This document shows, in pieces, positions 44,746 to 53,850 of a stretch of DNA of 64,000 bases. Source of the stretch: Catenovulum sp052056295 (GTDB taxonomy: Bacteria; Pseudomonadota; Gammaproteobacteria; Enterobacterales; Alteromonadaceae); assembly GCF_052056295.1 (NCBI RefSeq), contig NZ_CP182493.1, positions 3,906,001 through 3,970,000 on the forward strand, read 5' to 3'. The notes beneath the pieces are model-generated. The model ran no database searches and was not told the DNA's origin. It worked only from the letters and a program-made list of their open reading frames with translations. Made by a program: the position numbers and the translations under genes. The number at the start of each line of letters is the position of its first letter. Positions within the stretch are counted from its first letter, which is position 1.

Positions 44746-46113
44746 TTATTGCTGGTTTTGACTACCAAAAAACCAGATTAATGAATCGTGGTAACGGCGA
44801 ATATTTTCTACATAAGTCACGGCTTCTTGGCCACGGGCGTAGCCGTAGCGTGTCCATTTATAGTATTTTTTCTTTTGTAGCAGAGGTAGGTATTTTTTAA
44901 CTTCATGCCATTTGTCAGGATCGCCGCCTAAACTTTGGCAAATGCGTCTTGCGTCTTCCATATGTCCCATGCCTTGGTTGTATGCGGCAAGGGCAAACCA
45001 AGTTCTGTCAGGCTCTTGAATGCGCTCAGGTATGCGTTTAATTAGCGATGATAAATAACGAGCGCCACCACGAATATTCGCTTCAGCATCTAATCGGCTT
45101 TTAACCCCCATCTGTTTAGCCGTCGGTAGGGTTAACATCATAATACCGCGCACGCCAGTAGGGGATTTAGCTCTCGGGTTCCAGTGGCTTTCTTGATAAC
45201 TTTGCGCCGCGAGTAGTTTCCAGTCGAGTTTGTATTCTTCGGCATATTGTTCAAACCAAGCACGATATTTTGGCAGAGTTTTATCTATTTCTTGGATGAA
45301 TACGCGCGTATCAACGTAATCAAAATCACGTACGTGGCCAAAATATTTATCTTCTAAATGGGCAAAATGACCGCTTGCATGCACACTGCCGAAAAAGTCG
45401 ATTAATAAAGCGTACAAACTATCATCTTGTTCACGCGCTAAGGCCCATGAAATGCGTTGGTCGTCAGATACAGTAAAACCTATGCTCAGTTCAGGGTAAA
45501 TACGGCGGTTGACCGCTAATAAATTAGAATCGACTATGGTGTAGTCTATTTCTTCGTTGAGTACAGCTTGAATCAACTCCTCGACGTCTTGCTCTTTGGT
45601 AACATGCCATTCAAAGCCTTCTAAAGCGAGTGCTTCTAAGGTTTCTTGGTGGCTACTTTGTTCTGTGATAACTAGCTTGCCGGCTAAATCAGTCCAATCA
45701 CGTGGGCGCTCTTTGCCTTGTTTAAACACTAGTTTTTCACTGATATCTTGGTAAGCTGGGGCAAAACGATACTTTTGTTCACGAGTTTGGGTCGCAGTTA
45801 AACCTGCGGCTAAAAAATCAACTTTATTATTGTCTAGCAGTGGAAATAAGTCAGATAAATCGTAAACAGGCACAACTTCTAATTCGACGTCTAAATAATC
45901 AGCAAAAGATTTTGCCAGTTCGTATTCAAAACCTGCCGCGCCATCCGAAGTTAGGTAGTAGGTTGACGAGCCATACAAAGTACCCACACGCACTTTGCCT
46001 GCTTCAACAATTTGTTCAGCTTTACTTTGATAGCTATCTTGCTCGCATCCAACAAGCATAAAAGCAAGTATCAAGGTGGCTATTTTTATTAGGTTAACTG
46101 CTTTGTTTTGCAA
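44746..46113 (-). CDS. mltF: Membrane-bound lytic murein transglycosylase F
   Basis: Outer-membrane lipoprotein that cleaves peptidoglycan to 1,6-anhydromuropeptides. 455 residues. The signal peptide ends in the lipobox LVGC with Cys23. A periplasmic binding protein-like regulatory domain (about 35-260) precedes the soluble-lytic-transglycosylase domain (about 290-420), with the catalytic Glu in QSYQESHWNPRAKSPTGVRG and the YNQGMGH motif further on. The promoter region is shared with the divergent purL gene. Confidence 0.95.
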   Translation of the reverse strand: MQNKAVNLIKIATLILAFMLVGCEQDSYQSKAEQIVEAGKVRVGTLYGSSTYYLTSDGAAGFEYELAKSFADYLDVELEVVPVYDLSDLFPLLDNNKVDFLAAGLTATQTREQKYRFAPAYQDISEKLVFKQGKERPRDWTDLAGKLVITEQSSHQETLEALALEGFEWHVTKEQDVEELIQAVLNEEIDYTIVDSNLLAVNRRIYPELSIGFTVSDDQRISWALAREQDDSLYALLIDFFGSVHASGHFAHLEDKYFGHVRDFDYVDTRVFIQEIDKTLPKYRAWFEQYAEEYKLDWKLLAAQSYQESHWNPRAKSPTGVRGIMMLTLPTAKQMGVKSRLDAEANIRGGARYLSSLIKRIPERIQEPDRTWFALAAYNQGMGHMEDARRICQSLGGDPDKWHEVKKYLPLLQKKKYYKWTRYGYARGQEAVTYVENIRRYHDSLIWFFGSQNQQ

Positions 46114-46206
46114 AATTTATTTTTATAAAATTATGAGTTGAGTGTTAAGAGTAGCTGAATCTAGTTTAGCTGGTCAATCAAAGCTTGATTTGCAGCTATG
46201 GTTTAC

Positions 46207-46234
46207 GTGCATTTTTGTGGATCTTGAGTATAAT
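46207..46234 (+). promoter_or_regulatory. Probable promoter of purL
   Basis: TATAAT (46229-46234) is a consensus -10 about 47 bp before the purL ATG. The region 16-18 bases upstream (around GTGCAT, 46207-46212) is a poor -35, so an activator or other contacts may contribute. A PurR box could not be assigned. Confidence 0.4.
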
Positions 46235-46280
46235 GTGCGCCTTTACATCCCATCGACATATTTTTCAGGTGAAACTGCTT

Positions 46281-49200
46281 ATGGAAATCTTGCGTGGCGC
46301 TCCCGCATTGTCCGATTTTCGCGTTAAAAAACTGCTTGCCAGTTGCGAACAAAACAACTTAGCTATTACCAATATTTATGCAGAATACATGCACTTTGCT
46401 GATGTAACTGCACAGCTAACTGAAGATGAATATCAAAAGTTATCGCGCTTATTAAAGTACGGCCCAACTATTGAAGAACATGAGCCAGCTGGCACTTTGT
46501 TATTGGTAACGCCACGTCCAGGTACTATTTCACCTTGGGCTTCTAAAGCAACTGATATTGCCAACAACTGTGGTTTAGACAAAGTTAAACGCATTGAACG
46601 TGGTATTGCTTATTATGTTGAAGGTGTTGATGCATTATCTGCTGAGCAACTTGATGTATTAAAAGATTTATTACACGACCGCATGATGGAAACTGTATTT
46701 GCTGAATTTGACCAAGCGAATGCATTGTTTGAAAAAGCGCAACCTGCGCCACATCGTTCGGTTGATATTTTAGGCGGTGGCCGTGAAGCTTTGGCCACTG
46801 CCAACGTTGCAATGGGTTTAGCGCTAGCGGAAGATGAAATTGACTATTTAGTTGAAAACTTCCAAAAATTAGGTCGTAACCCGAACGACATCGAATTATA
46901 CATGTTTGCACAAGCAAACTCTGAGCATTGTCGTCATAAAATATTCAATGCTGATTGGACAATTGATGGGGTAGCACAACCTAAATCATTGTTCAAAATG
47001 ATCAAAAATACGTTCGAAACTACACCTGATTATGTTCAGTCTGCTTATAAAGATAACGCCGCTGTAATGGATGGTTCTTTTGGTGGTCGTTTCTTTGCCG
47101 ATGCAGATACAGGCATTTATAACTATCATCAAGAAAATATCGAAATTTTGATGAAGGTTGAAACGCACAATCACCCAACTGCTATTTCTCCATACCCAGG
47201 TGCAGCAACAGGTTCTGGTGGTGAAATTCGTGACGAAGGTGCAACAGGCCGAGGTTCTAAACCAAAAGCGGGTTTAGTTGGTTTCACAGTTTCTAACTTA
47301 AATATTCCTGATTTCACTCAACCATGGGAAATCAACTACGGTAAACCAGAGCGCATTGTTAACGCATTAGAAATTATGCTTGAAGGCCCATTAGGTGGCG
47401 CAGCATTTAACAATGAGTTTGGTCGTCCTGCATTATTGGGTTATTTCCGTACTTACGAAGCTGAAGTATCTAGCTTTAACGGTAAAGAAGTTCGTGGTTA
47501 TCACAAACCAATTATGTTGGCGGGTGGTTTAGGTAATATCCGTACTGATCACGTACAAAAAGGTATTATTCCTGTTGGCGCTAAGTTAGTTGTGCTTGGT
47601 GGCCCAGCAATGAACATAGGTTTAGGTGGCGGTGCTGCTTCATCTATGGCTTCAGGTCAATCAAGTGCTGATTTAGATTTTGCTTCTGTGCAACGTGAAA
47701 ACCCAGAAATGGAACGCCGTTGTCAGGAAGTTATCGACAAATGTTGGCAAATGGGTGATGACAACCCAATCGCGTTTATCCACGATGTGGGCGCGGGTGG
47801 TTTATCTAATGCTATGCCTGAGCTAGTAAATGACGGTGAGCGTGGTGGTATTTTCCAATTACGTGACGTATTAAACGACGAACCTGGCATGTCACCATTA
47901 GAAATTTGGTGTAACGAGTCACAAGAGCGTTATGTATTAGCAATTCCAGCTGAAAAAATTGATATCTTCGCAGCAATTTGTAAGCGTGAGCGCGCCTTAT
48001 ATGCTGTGATTGGTGAAGCGACTGAAGAACGTCACTTAACGCTTAACGATAGCCATTTTGATAACAAACCTATCGACTTACCGTTAGAAGTTTTATTAGG
48101 TAAAGCGCCGAAAATGCATCGTGATGTTCAGTCTGCTAAATTAGCCGCTGAAGAATTATCGTTAGATGTAGATGTAAAAGAAGCTGCATATCGTTTATTA
48201 CGTTTACCAACTATCGCTGAAAAAACATTCTTAATCACAATCGGTGACCGTTCTGTTACTGGTATGGTTGCACGTGACCAAATGGTTGGTCCTTGGCAGG
48301 TGCCAGTGTCTAACGTTGCGGTAACAACAGCATCTTTAGATAGCTACCACGGTGAAGCAATGGCAATGGGTGAGCGTACACCACTTGCACTACTTAACTT
48401 TGGTGCGTCAGCGCGTATGGCTGTTGCTGAAAGTATTACCAATATTGCGGCAGCAAACATTGGCGAATTAAAACGCATTAAATTATCTGCTAACTGGATG
48501 TCTGCTGCCGGTCACCCGGGTGAAGACGCTGGTTTATACGAAGCGGTTAAAGCCGTTGGTGAAGAGTTATGTCCTGCATTAGGCTTAACTATTCCAGTTG
48601 GTAAAGACTCAATGTCGATGAAAACCGCTTGGAATGAAAGCGGTGAAGACAAATCTGTTACTGCGCCAATGTCGTTAATTATTACTTCGTTTGCACGTAC
48701 TGAAGATGTACGTAAAACCGTAACACCTCAATTACGCACTGACCAAGGTGAAACTCGTTTAATCGCAATCGATTTAGGTAACAAACAAAACCGTTTAGGT
48801 GCATCTTGTGTAGCGCAAGTTTACCAACAACTTGGTTCTGTAGGTCCAGACTTAGATAAACCTGAACTATTGGCTAACTTCTACAATGCAATTCAAGCAT
48901 TAATTGCAGATGGCAAATTATTGGCTTATCACGACCGTTCAGACGGTGGTTTATTCACAACTGTTACTGAAATGGCATTCGCAGGTAAGACTGGTGTAAC
49001 TGTTGATGTTTCTAACTTAGGTGCTGATGCGTTATCTACCTTATTCGCAGAAGAGTTAGGTGCTGTTATTCAAGTTAAAGCAACAGATGTAGCTGCAGTT
49101 GAAGCTGTATTAGCAGCACACAACTTAGCTGAGTTAAGCACAGATATTGGTACACTAAACGACACTGACCAAGTTGAGTTTAGCTTTAACGGTGAAACTG

Positions 49201-50171
49201 TATTAGCAGATAGCCGCGTAAACTTCCGTTTAGCTTGGGCGGAAACAACTTACCAAATGCAGGCGTTACGTGATAACCCTGACTGTGCTAAACAAGAGTT
49301 TGATGCTAAAGCGGATGCGAAAGACCCAGGTTTACAACCTTCATTAACTTTTGATTTAAATGAAGATGTAGCTGCGCCTTATATTGCTAAAGGTGTTAAT
49401 CCTAAGATGGCGATTTTACGTGAGCAAGGCGTTAACTCTCATGTTGAAATGGCAGCGGCATTTGACCGTGCAGGTTTTGAAGCAATTGATGTACACATGA
49501 GTGACGTTTTATCTGGCCGCATATCATTAGACCAATTTGCTGGTTTAGTCGCTTGTGGTGGTTTCTCATACGGTGACGTTTTAGGTGCGGGTGAAGGTTG
49601 GGCTAAATCAATCTTATTTAACGACCGTGCACGTGAGCAGTTCCAACAATTCTTTGAGCGCAACAACACCTTTGCATTAGGTGTGTGTAATGGTTGTCAG
49701 ATGTTAAGTACCTTAAAAGAGTTAATTCCTGGTACTGATCACTGGCCTCGTTTTGTACGCAACATTTCTGAGCGTTTTGAAGCGCGTTTCAGCTTGGTTG
49801 AAGTACAAAAGTCTAACTCAGTTTTCTTCCAAGGTATGGAAGGTTCACGTATGGCGATCGCCGTTTCTCACGGTGAAGGTCGTGCGGAATTTGCTAACGA
49901 TGCAGCATTACAAGCAGCTGAAGCTAGCGGCACAGTAGCATTACGTTTTGTAGACAACTATGGTCAGCCGACGACTCAATACCCAGCTAACCCGAATGGT
50001 TCACCAGCTGGTATTACTTCACTTGCAAGTAAAGATGGCCGTGTGACTGTTATGATGCCACACCCTGAGCGTGTATTTAGAACTGTAAGTAACTCTTGGC
50101 ATCCAGATGACTGGAAAGAAGATAGCCCATGGGTTCGTATGTTCCGTAATGCGCGAGTATTTGCGGGTTAA
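46281..50171 (+). CDS. purL: Phosphoribosylformylglycinamidine synthase (single-chain PurL)
   Basis: Fourth step of purine synthesis: converts FGAR, glutamine and ATP to FGAM. From the ATG at 46281 (MEILRGAPALSDFR) it has 1296 residues, one more than E. coli PurL; an in-frame extension of 32 codons upstream has no support. The N-terminal, linker and two AIRS-like ATP-binding halves span about 1-1030. The C-terminal class I glutamine amidotransferase has the nucleophile Cys in LGVCNGCQML and the His-Glu pair in MPHPERVF. A CAGGTGAAA sequence precedes the start. It is followed by a terminator. Confidence 0.98.
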   Translation: MEILRGAPALSDFRVKKLLASCEQNNLAITNIYAEYMHFADVTAQLTEDEYQKLSRLLKYGPTIEEHEPAGTLLLVTPRPGTISPWASKATDIANNCGLDKVKRIERGIAYYVEGVDALSAEQLDVLKDLLHDRMMETVFAEFDQANALFEKAQPAPHRSVDILGGGREALATANVAMGLALAEDEIDYLVENFQKLGRNPNDIELYMFAQANSEHCRHKIFNADWTIDGVAQPKSLFKMIKNTFETTPDYVQSAYKDNAAVMDGSFGGRFFADADTGIYNYHQENIEILMKVETHNHPTAISPYPGAATGSGGEIRDEGATGRGSKPKAGLVGFTVSNLNIPDFTQPWEINYGKPERIVNALEIMLEGPLGGAAFNNEFGRPALLGYFRTYEAEVSSFNGKEVRGYHKPIMLAGGLGNIRTDHVQKGIIPVGAKLVVLGGPAMNIGLGGGAASSMASGQSSADLDFASVQRENPEMERRCQEVIDKCWQMGDDNPIAFIHDVGAGGLSNAMPELVNDGERGGIFQLRDVLNDEPGMSPLEIWCNESQERYVLAIPAEKIDIFAAICKRERALYAVIGEATEERHLTLNDSHFDNKPIDLPLEVLLGKAPKMHRDVQSAKLAAEELSLDVDVKEAAYRLLRLPTIAEKTFLITIGDRSVTGMVARDQMVGPWQVPVSNVAVTTASLDSYHGEAMAMGERTPLALLNFGASARMAVAESITNIAAANIGELKRIKLSANWMSAAGHPGEDAGLYEAVKAVGEELCPALGLTIPVGKDSMSMKTAWNESGEDKSVTAPMSLIITSFARTEDVRKTVTPQLRTDQGETRLIAIDLGNKQNRLGASCVAQVYQQLGSVGPDLDKPELLANFYNAIQALIADGKLLAYHDRSDGGLFTTVTEMAFAGKTGVTVDVSNLGADALSTLFAEELGAVIQVKATDVAAVEAVLAAHNLAELSTDIGTLNDTDQVEFSFNGETVLADSRVNFRLAWAETTYQMQALRDNPDCAKQEFDAKADAKDPGLQPSLTFDLNEDVAAPYIAKGVNPKMAILREQGVNSHVEMAAAFDRAGFEAIDVHMSDVLSGRISLDQFAGLVACGGFSYGDVLGAGEGWAKSILFNDRAREQFQQFFERNNTFALGVCNGCQMLSTLKELIPGTDHWPRFVRNISERFEARFSLVEVQKSNSVFFQGMEGSRMAIAVSHGEGRAEFANDAALQAAEASGTVALRFVDNYGQPTTQYPANPNGSPAGITSLASKDGRVTVMMPHPERVFRTVSNSWHPDDWKEDSPWVRMFRNARVFAG

Positions 50172-50204
50172 TAGTCGAATTTATTCTATAATTTGACTAT
50201 GTTT

Positions 50205-50236
50205 AAAAGGCGGGGTCTGATGATCACGCCTTTTTT
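50205..50236 (+). terminator. Intrinsic terminator after purL
   Basis: AAAAGGCG (50205-50212) pairs with CGCCTTTT (50227-50234) around a 14-base loop, and the T-run continues to 50236. It lies 34 bp beyond the purL stop. Confidence 0.8.
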
Positions 50237-50264
50237 ATTTGTGTTTGGGATAAACAGTGCAAAT

Positions 50265-50375
50265 GAAGAGATGAGGTAGTTATTTTCGCAAAAACGCTGT
50301 GAATACGTCCTTGTACGCTCTGCTTTTTCATCCATGAAAAAGAAGTTTTGCTCTAAATAACTACCCCATCACTTC
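50265..50375. repeat. Structured intergenic repeat, copy B
   Basis: The core (50284-50356) is 70/73 identical to copy A. The inner stem is CTTTTTCAT pairing with ATGAAAAAG. The outer arms (50265-50285 and 50355-50375) pair over 21 positions with two mismatches, and include GTAGTTATTT pairing exactly with AAATAACTAC. These arms have a different sequence from those of copy A. It ends 63 bp before the start of the gpt-like gene and follows the purL terminator. Confidence 0.85.
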
Positions 50376-50437
50376 CACTAACATCGGTTTTTTATATCAA
50401 ATTCATACTGAAATAAAGGTGTTAAAAAGAGCGTAAA

Positions 50438-50871
50438 ATGACAGAAAAATTAGTATTAGATTGGCAAACTTTGCTTGTAAACGGCTTGCACAATTAATTC
50501 CGCTAGAAAAATATGACGGTATCGTTGCCGTAACTCGAGGTGGTTTAGTGCCTGCGGCTATTTTATCGAGTGAGTTAGATATTCGCATGGTTGAAACTAT
50601 AGGTGTGCAAAGCTATCGAGGTACACAGCAAGGTAAAATAGAGTTAGTTAAACCCGCTTATTTGCTAGAAAGCGCGCGTATACAGCCGCAACGTTGGTTG
50701 TTTGTTGAAGATTTAGTGGATACTGGCAGTACGGTTAAATTCTTAAAGCAGTCTTATCCGCATGCTGATTTTGCCTGTGTCTATGTGAAACCCCAAGGCG
50801 CTGATTTGGTTAAGTACAGCGTGGAGCAAGTCGAGCAAGAGATCTGGATAGATTTTCCTTGGGAGAATTAG
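50438..50871 (+). pseudogene. gpt-like phosphoribosyltransferase with an N-terminal frameshift
   Basis: Xanthine-guanine phosphoribosyltransferase-like protein. The ATG at 50438 starts MTEKLVLDWQT, which matches the beginning of Gpt (MSEKYIVTW in E. coli), but that frame stops at 50497. The homology resumes in another frame from about 50467 (FACKRLAQLIPLEKYDG). It then runs to the stop with the conserved GIVAVTRGGLVPAAILS segment and the PRPP motif LFVEDLVDTGSTVKF. Joining the frames needs 1, 4 or 7 more bases; 7 would best restore family spacing. In the downstream frame the only usable start is TTG at 50461. It could be a dead gene, a sequencing error or translated from the TTG (136 residues). 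The C-terminal end is shorter than in E. coli Gpt. Confidence 0.7.
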
Positions 50872-51184
50872 AACCACTAAGTATCACGTCTACAATGTTA
50901 CGCATTTAACGCGCCAAAATTTAATATTTTTGTATAGTTTTTTAGACTAAATATATTGGTTATTTGTCTAACAAAGTACAAGTTTTTGCGCGAAATAACC
51001 CCACACCTCTACTAACCTTTTAATTACCCAGACGACTTGAGCACACTGCATCGAAGCTGTGAGTTCAATCCTTCCCTCGTTTGGGCATCTTCTTAACAAC
51101 TTTAATATGTTGGCTTTAGGCTGTGTTTCAGCAGATTAAAGTTGCTTGGGATTAGTTCTGATTAACTTATAAGGAAACATAAAA
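50872..51184. other. 313-bp intergenic region ahead of the lipoprotein gene
   Basis: A+T-rich stretch without a convincing ORF, terminator or strong promoter. A GAGTTCAATCC segment near 51061 recalls a tRNA T-loop but the flanking stem does not pair, so it is not called. A short AAGGAA ribosome-binding site (51171-51176) precedes the ATG at 51185. Confidence 0.4.
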
Positions 51185-52438
51185 ATGAGCACAAAATTTA
51201 GTTGGGATACCACTAGATTCATTTGCAGTCTTATATTGATTAGTGGTTTAACTGCCTGTTTGGGTGATGATGACGATGACAAAGTTCAGCAGGTCAGCGT
51301 TCAAGGTAAAGTTGTAAAAGGCACTTTGGCAAATGCTGATGTTAACTTGTATGCTGGTGGTGACATGAGTACTTCTGTTGGCTCAGGGATGACAGATGAA
51401 AATGGTCAGTTTGATATATCTATTCCTGCTGCTTCTGGTGATATGGCAATGGTTGTTAAAGTAACGACAAACGCTAATACAACTATGGTGTGTGATGCCG
51501 ACAAATGTGGCTCGGTTAATCGCGGTGATACCATGACAGCAACTGAGTTAGCTGGTTTAGAATTAAAGTCGAATTTTTCACTTGAACAAGGGGCTAGTGC
51601 AGTCAGTGATATTCCTGTCAATTCACTCACCAGCGCTGCTACAGAGGTTATTCTGTCGCAAGTCGGCAGTTTAGAAAATATCACGCCTGCTGCGTTAGAA
51701 AATTTACAAAAAGTCGCCACTGAGGTTGTTATGACTTCTTTTGGTTTATCTTCGGATGCCAATACCAATCTGTTTGATATTGAGATCCCTGATGCATCTA
51801 TGTTGGCGACTGCTTTGAGCTCAGATTCACAGTCATCATTTAAATCTCAGCTTGCCATGCTAAATGCTAGCTTTGCCACTGAGACAGACATAACTGCAGA
51901 AATTGAAAAGTTTTATATGGGCATTAGTGCTTCATTGGACAATAATGGCTTAACCACTGATTTTTCAAGTTACTTGTCCACGTTAAAAGCAAGATATGAT
52001 GATTTATATAGTGCGTTAAACGCATCTGGTGAATTACCTACAGGCATTACAATTCCTGATTTGGCACAATTCGCATGGCCAGACAATATCACCTTTGAAG
52101 GTGATGGAATAGTAATCGACCCTGGTGTGGGTGGTGACGGTGACTGGACTTTAGTCGTTACCGGTACATCGACTGTTACTTCGCCTGTTGAGGTTACTGT
52201 GGATATACCGAGCATTACTATTCAAAACACCACACCTCCGACAAATACAGATCAGATAGGCAGTCAATTTAAAGAAATCACTGAAGTTGAAGGGGTTACT
52301 GTTAGTGATTTTTCATTTGAAGAAGTTGAGCGAACAGCCAATAAAGTCGTAATTAAATACTCTGCAACTATCTCTGTGAGTGCCGGTGGTGTTACCTCAT
52401 CACAGACTCAAAACTTAACTTATACTTGGACTAAATAA
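51185..52438 (+). CDS. Unrecognised secreted lipoprotein with an acidic linker
   Basis: I do not recognise a named family. The 417-residue product has a lipoprotein signal with lipobox LTAC (Cys25), followed at once by LGDDDDDK, a flexible acidic linker. Next comes a segment (about 36-110) resembling a carboxypeptidase-regulatory-like or surface-carbohydrate-associated beta domain (VQGKVVKGTLANADVNLYAGG, with TDENGQFDISIP). The middle (about 120-270) is helical and Ser/Ala-rich; the C-terminal part (about 290-417) is Thr/Val-rich beta sequence ending in LTYTWTK. It is flanked by the gpt-like gene and a terminator shared with pepB. Probably an outer-membrane surface or periplasmic protein; function unknown. 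Confidence 0.8.
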   Translation: MSTKFSWDTTRFICSLILISGLTACLGDDDDDKVQQVSVQGKVVKGTLANADVNLYAGGDMSTSVGSGMTDENGQFDISIPAASGDMAMVVKVTTNANTTMVCDADKCGSVNRGDTMTATELAGLELKSNFSLEQGASAVSDIPVNSLTSAATEVILSQVGSLENITPAALENLQKVATEVVMTSFGLSSDANTNLFDIEIPDASMLATALSSDSQSSFKSQLAMLNASFATETDITAEIEKFYMGISASLDNNGLTTDFSSYLSTLKARYDDLYSALNASGELPTGITIPDLAQFAWPDNITFEGDGIVIDPGVGGDGDWTLVVTGTSTVTSPVEVTVDIPSITIQNTTPPTNTDQIGSQFKEITEVEGVTVSDFSFEEVERTANKVVIKYSATISVSAGGVTSSQTQNLTYTWTK

Positions 52439-52463
52439 ACTGATTAGCAAAGTTAAACTGTGA

Positions 52464-52487
52464 AAGCCCTCTATGTTTAGAGGGCTT
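52464..52487. terminator. Bidirectional terminator hairpin between the lipoprotein gene and pepB
   Basis: AAGCCCTCTA (52464-52473) and TAGAGGGCTT (52478-52487) form a perfect 10-bp stem with a TGTT loop between two convergent genes. The T-runs on either side are short. Confidence 0.75.
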
Positions 52488-52505
52488 ATCGATTTTACGA
52501 GACAG

Positions 52506-53786
52506 TTACACAATTAACGCCGCAATTGTTCTAATGCCCACGCCAGTTGCACCTGCGGCAAATAGGGGAGTATCGGATTGGTTAAATGCAGCAGCTAAAT
52601 CTACATGTAACCAGCCAATACCTTCTTCATTTACAAATCTTGATAAGAAACCTGCTGCGTTAGATGCGCCGCCAGCACCGCCGCCTTTAACTGCTCGGCT
52701 GTTCGCTGTTTCGGCATATGGAGAAGGGCACCTGTCGCGATGGAACTTTTCAAGTGGTAGTGGCCAAACACCTTCATTACATTCATCAGCTACTTCTATG
52801 GTACGTTTTAGAATGTTTTTATCGAGTGCGAATAAAGCATTGTAGTCACGACCAAGCGCAACACTGGCTGCACCCGTTAAAGTAGCAGCATCAATTATAT
52901 GTTTAGCGCCAAGTTCAGTTGCCAAAATAAGCCCGTCGGCTAATACTAAACGCCCTTCAGCATCAGTGTTAACAACTTCAACCGTTGTGCCGTTTTTGTA
53001 GGTAATAATATCGCCTAGTTTAACTGCGTTGCCGGCCACTAAGTTTTCAGCACAACATAAAATGAGCTTGATGCGTTTTGTGCTACCTTGCAAAATAGCT
53101 AGTGCCAGCGCGCCAGCTACAGTTGCCGCGCCGCCCATATCGCATTTCATACTCAGCATACCTTCTGACGATTTAAGCGAATAACCGCCGCTATCAAAGG
53201 TGATGCCTTTACCGACTAACGCATAATCAATCGGCGCATTGTCATTGCCTGTAGGGTTGTAATCTAAAATCAGCATAACTGGTGGTTTAACGCTGGCGCG
53301 GCCAACAGTGTGGGTGCCAACCCAGCCGTGCTCTAACAATTCGTCACCAACCAATATCTCGCTAGAGACATAATCAGGTGCCAACAAAGATATAAAGCTT
53401 TGTACTTGTTCAGCTAAACTTTGCGGGTAAATGTCTTGTGGGGGTAGGTTAATTAGCAGTTTTGCCCAATCATAAACAGTTTTATAATCTTGTAAAATAG
53501 GCGCACCAACAGCTGTCCATTCTACATTTTGTTTTAGTTTGGCAGTGGCAAAACCTTGGTAGAAAGCCCACTGTTGTTCAACGCCCCAAGGGCCAGCTAG
53601 CTGAACATCATTTACACCAAAACTTTGAATTTTACGTGCGCATGTTTGAATTAATTCTAACTGTTCGGATTTTTTAAATGCACCATGGATCACAAAACCG
53701 AGTTCAGTGGTGGAAAGAATAGCGTCGTCACCCCAATGTGCTGTTGGGGTGTCGTTTGAAAGAGATACCTGTAATTTGTCCGTCAT
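52506..53786 (-). CDS. pepB: Peptidase B (M17 leucyl aminopeptidase family)
   Basis: Cytoplasmic manganese-dependent aminopeptidase; 426 residues, the length of E. coli PepB and shorter than PepA. The two-metal site is visible in LVGKGITFDSGGYSLK (about 195-210), MKCDMGGAA and the signature NTDAEGRLVLADGLI (about 271-285). It is a single-gene unit between two terminator or gap regions. Identification as PepB rather than PepA rests on length and the N-terminal HWGDDA-like segment. Confidence 0.94.
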   Translation of the reverse strand: MTDKLQVSLSNDTPTAHWGDDAILSTTELGFVIHGAFKKSEQLELIQTCARKIQSFGVNDVQLAGPWGVEQQWAFYQGFATAKLKQNVEWTAVGAPILQDYKTVYDWAKLLINLPPQDIYPQSLAEQVQSFISLLAPDYVSSEILVGDELLEHGWVGTHTVGRASVKPPVMLILDYNPTGNDNAPIDYALVGKGITFDSGGYSLKSSEGMLSMKCDMGGAATVAGALALAILQGSTKRIKLILCCAENLVAGNAVKLGDIITYKNGTTVEVVNTDAEGRLVLADGLILATELGAKHIIDAATLTGAASVALGRDYNALFALDKNILKRTIEVADECNEGVWPLPLEKFHRDRCPSPYAETANSRAVKGGGAGGASNAAGFLSRFVNEEGIGWLHVDLAAAFNQSDTPLFAAGATGVGIRTIAALIV

Positions 53787-53850
53787 TGTTATTAACCAAA
53801 GTGATTTTTCACCTGGCTAATATACGCTTTTTTTCGCGACTCAGCAGCCG

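Noticed and set aside
46205..46222. Possible PurR box ahead of purL
   Set aside because: Only about half of the consensus positions match and it is not palindromic.
51045..51090. tRNA-like T-loop (GAGTTCAATCC) upstream of the lipoprotein gene
   Set aside because: The flanking T-stem does not pair and no acceptor, D or anticodon arm can be formed.
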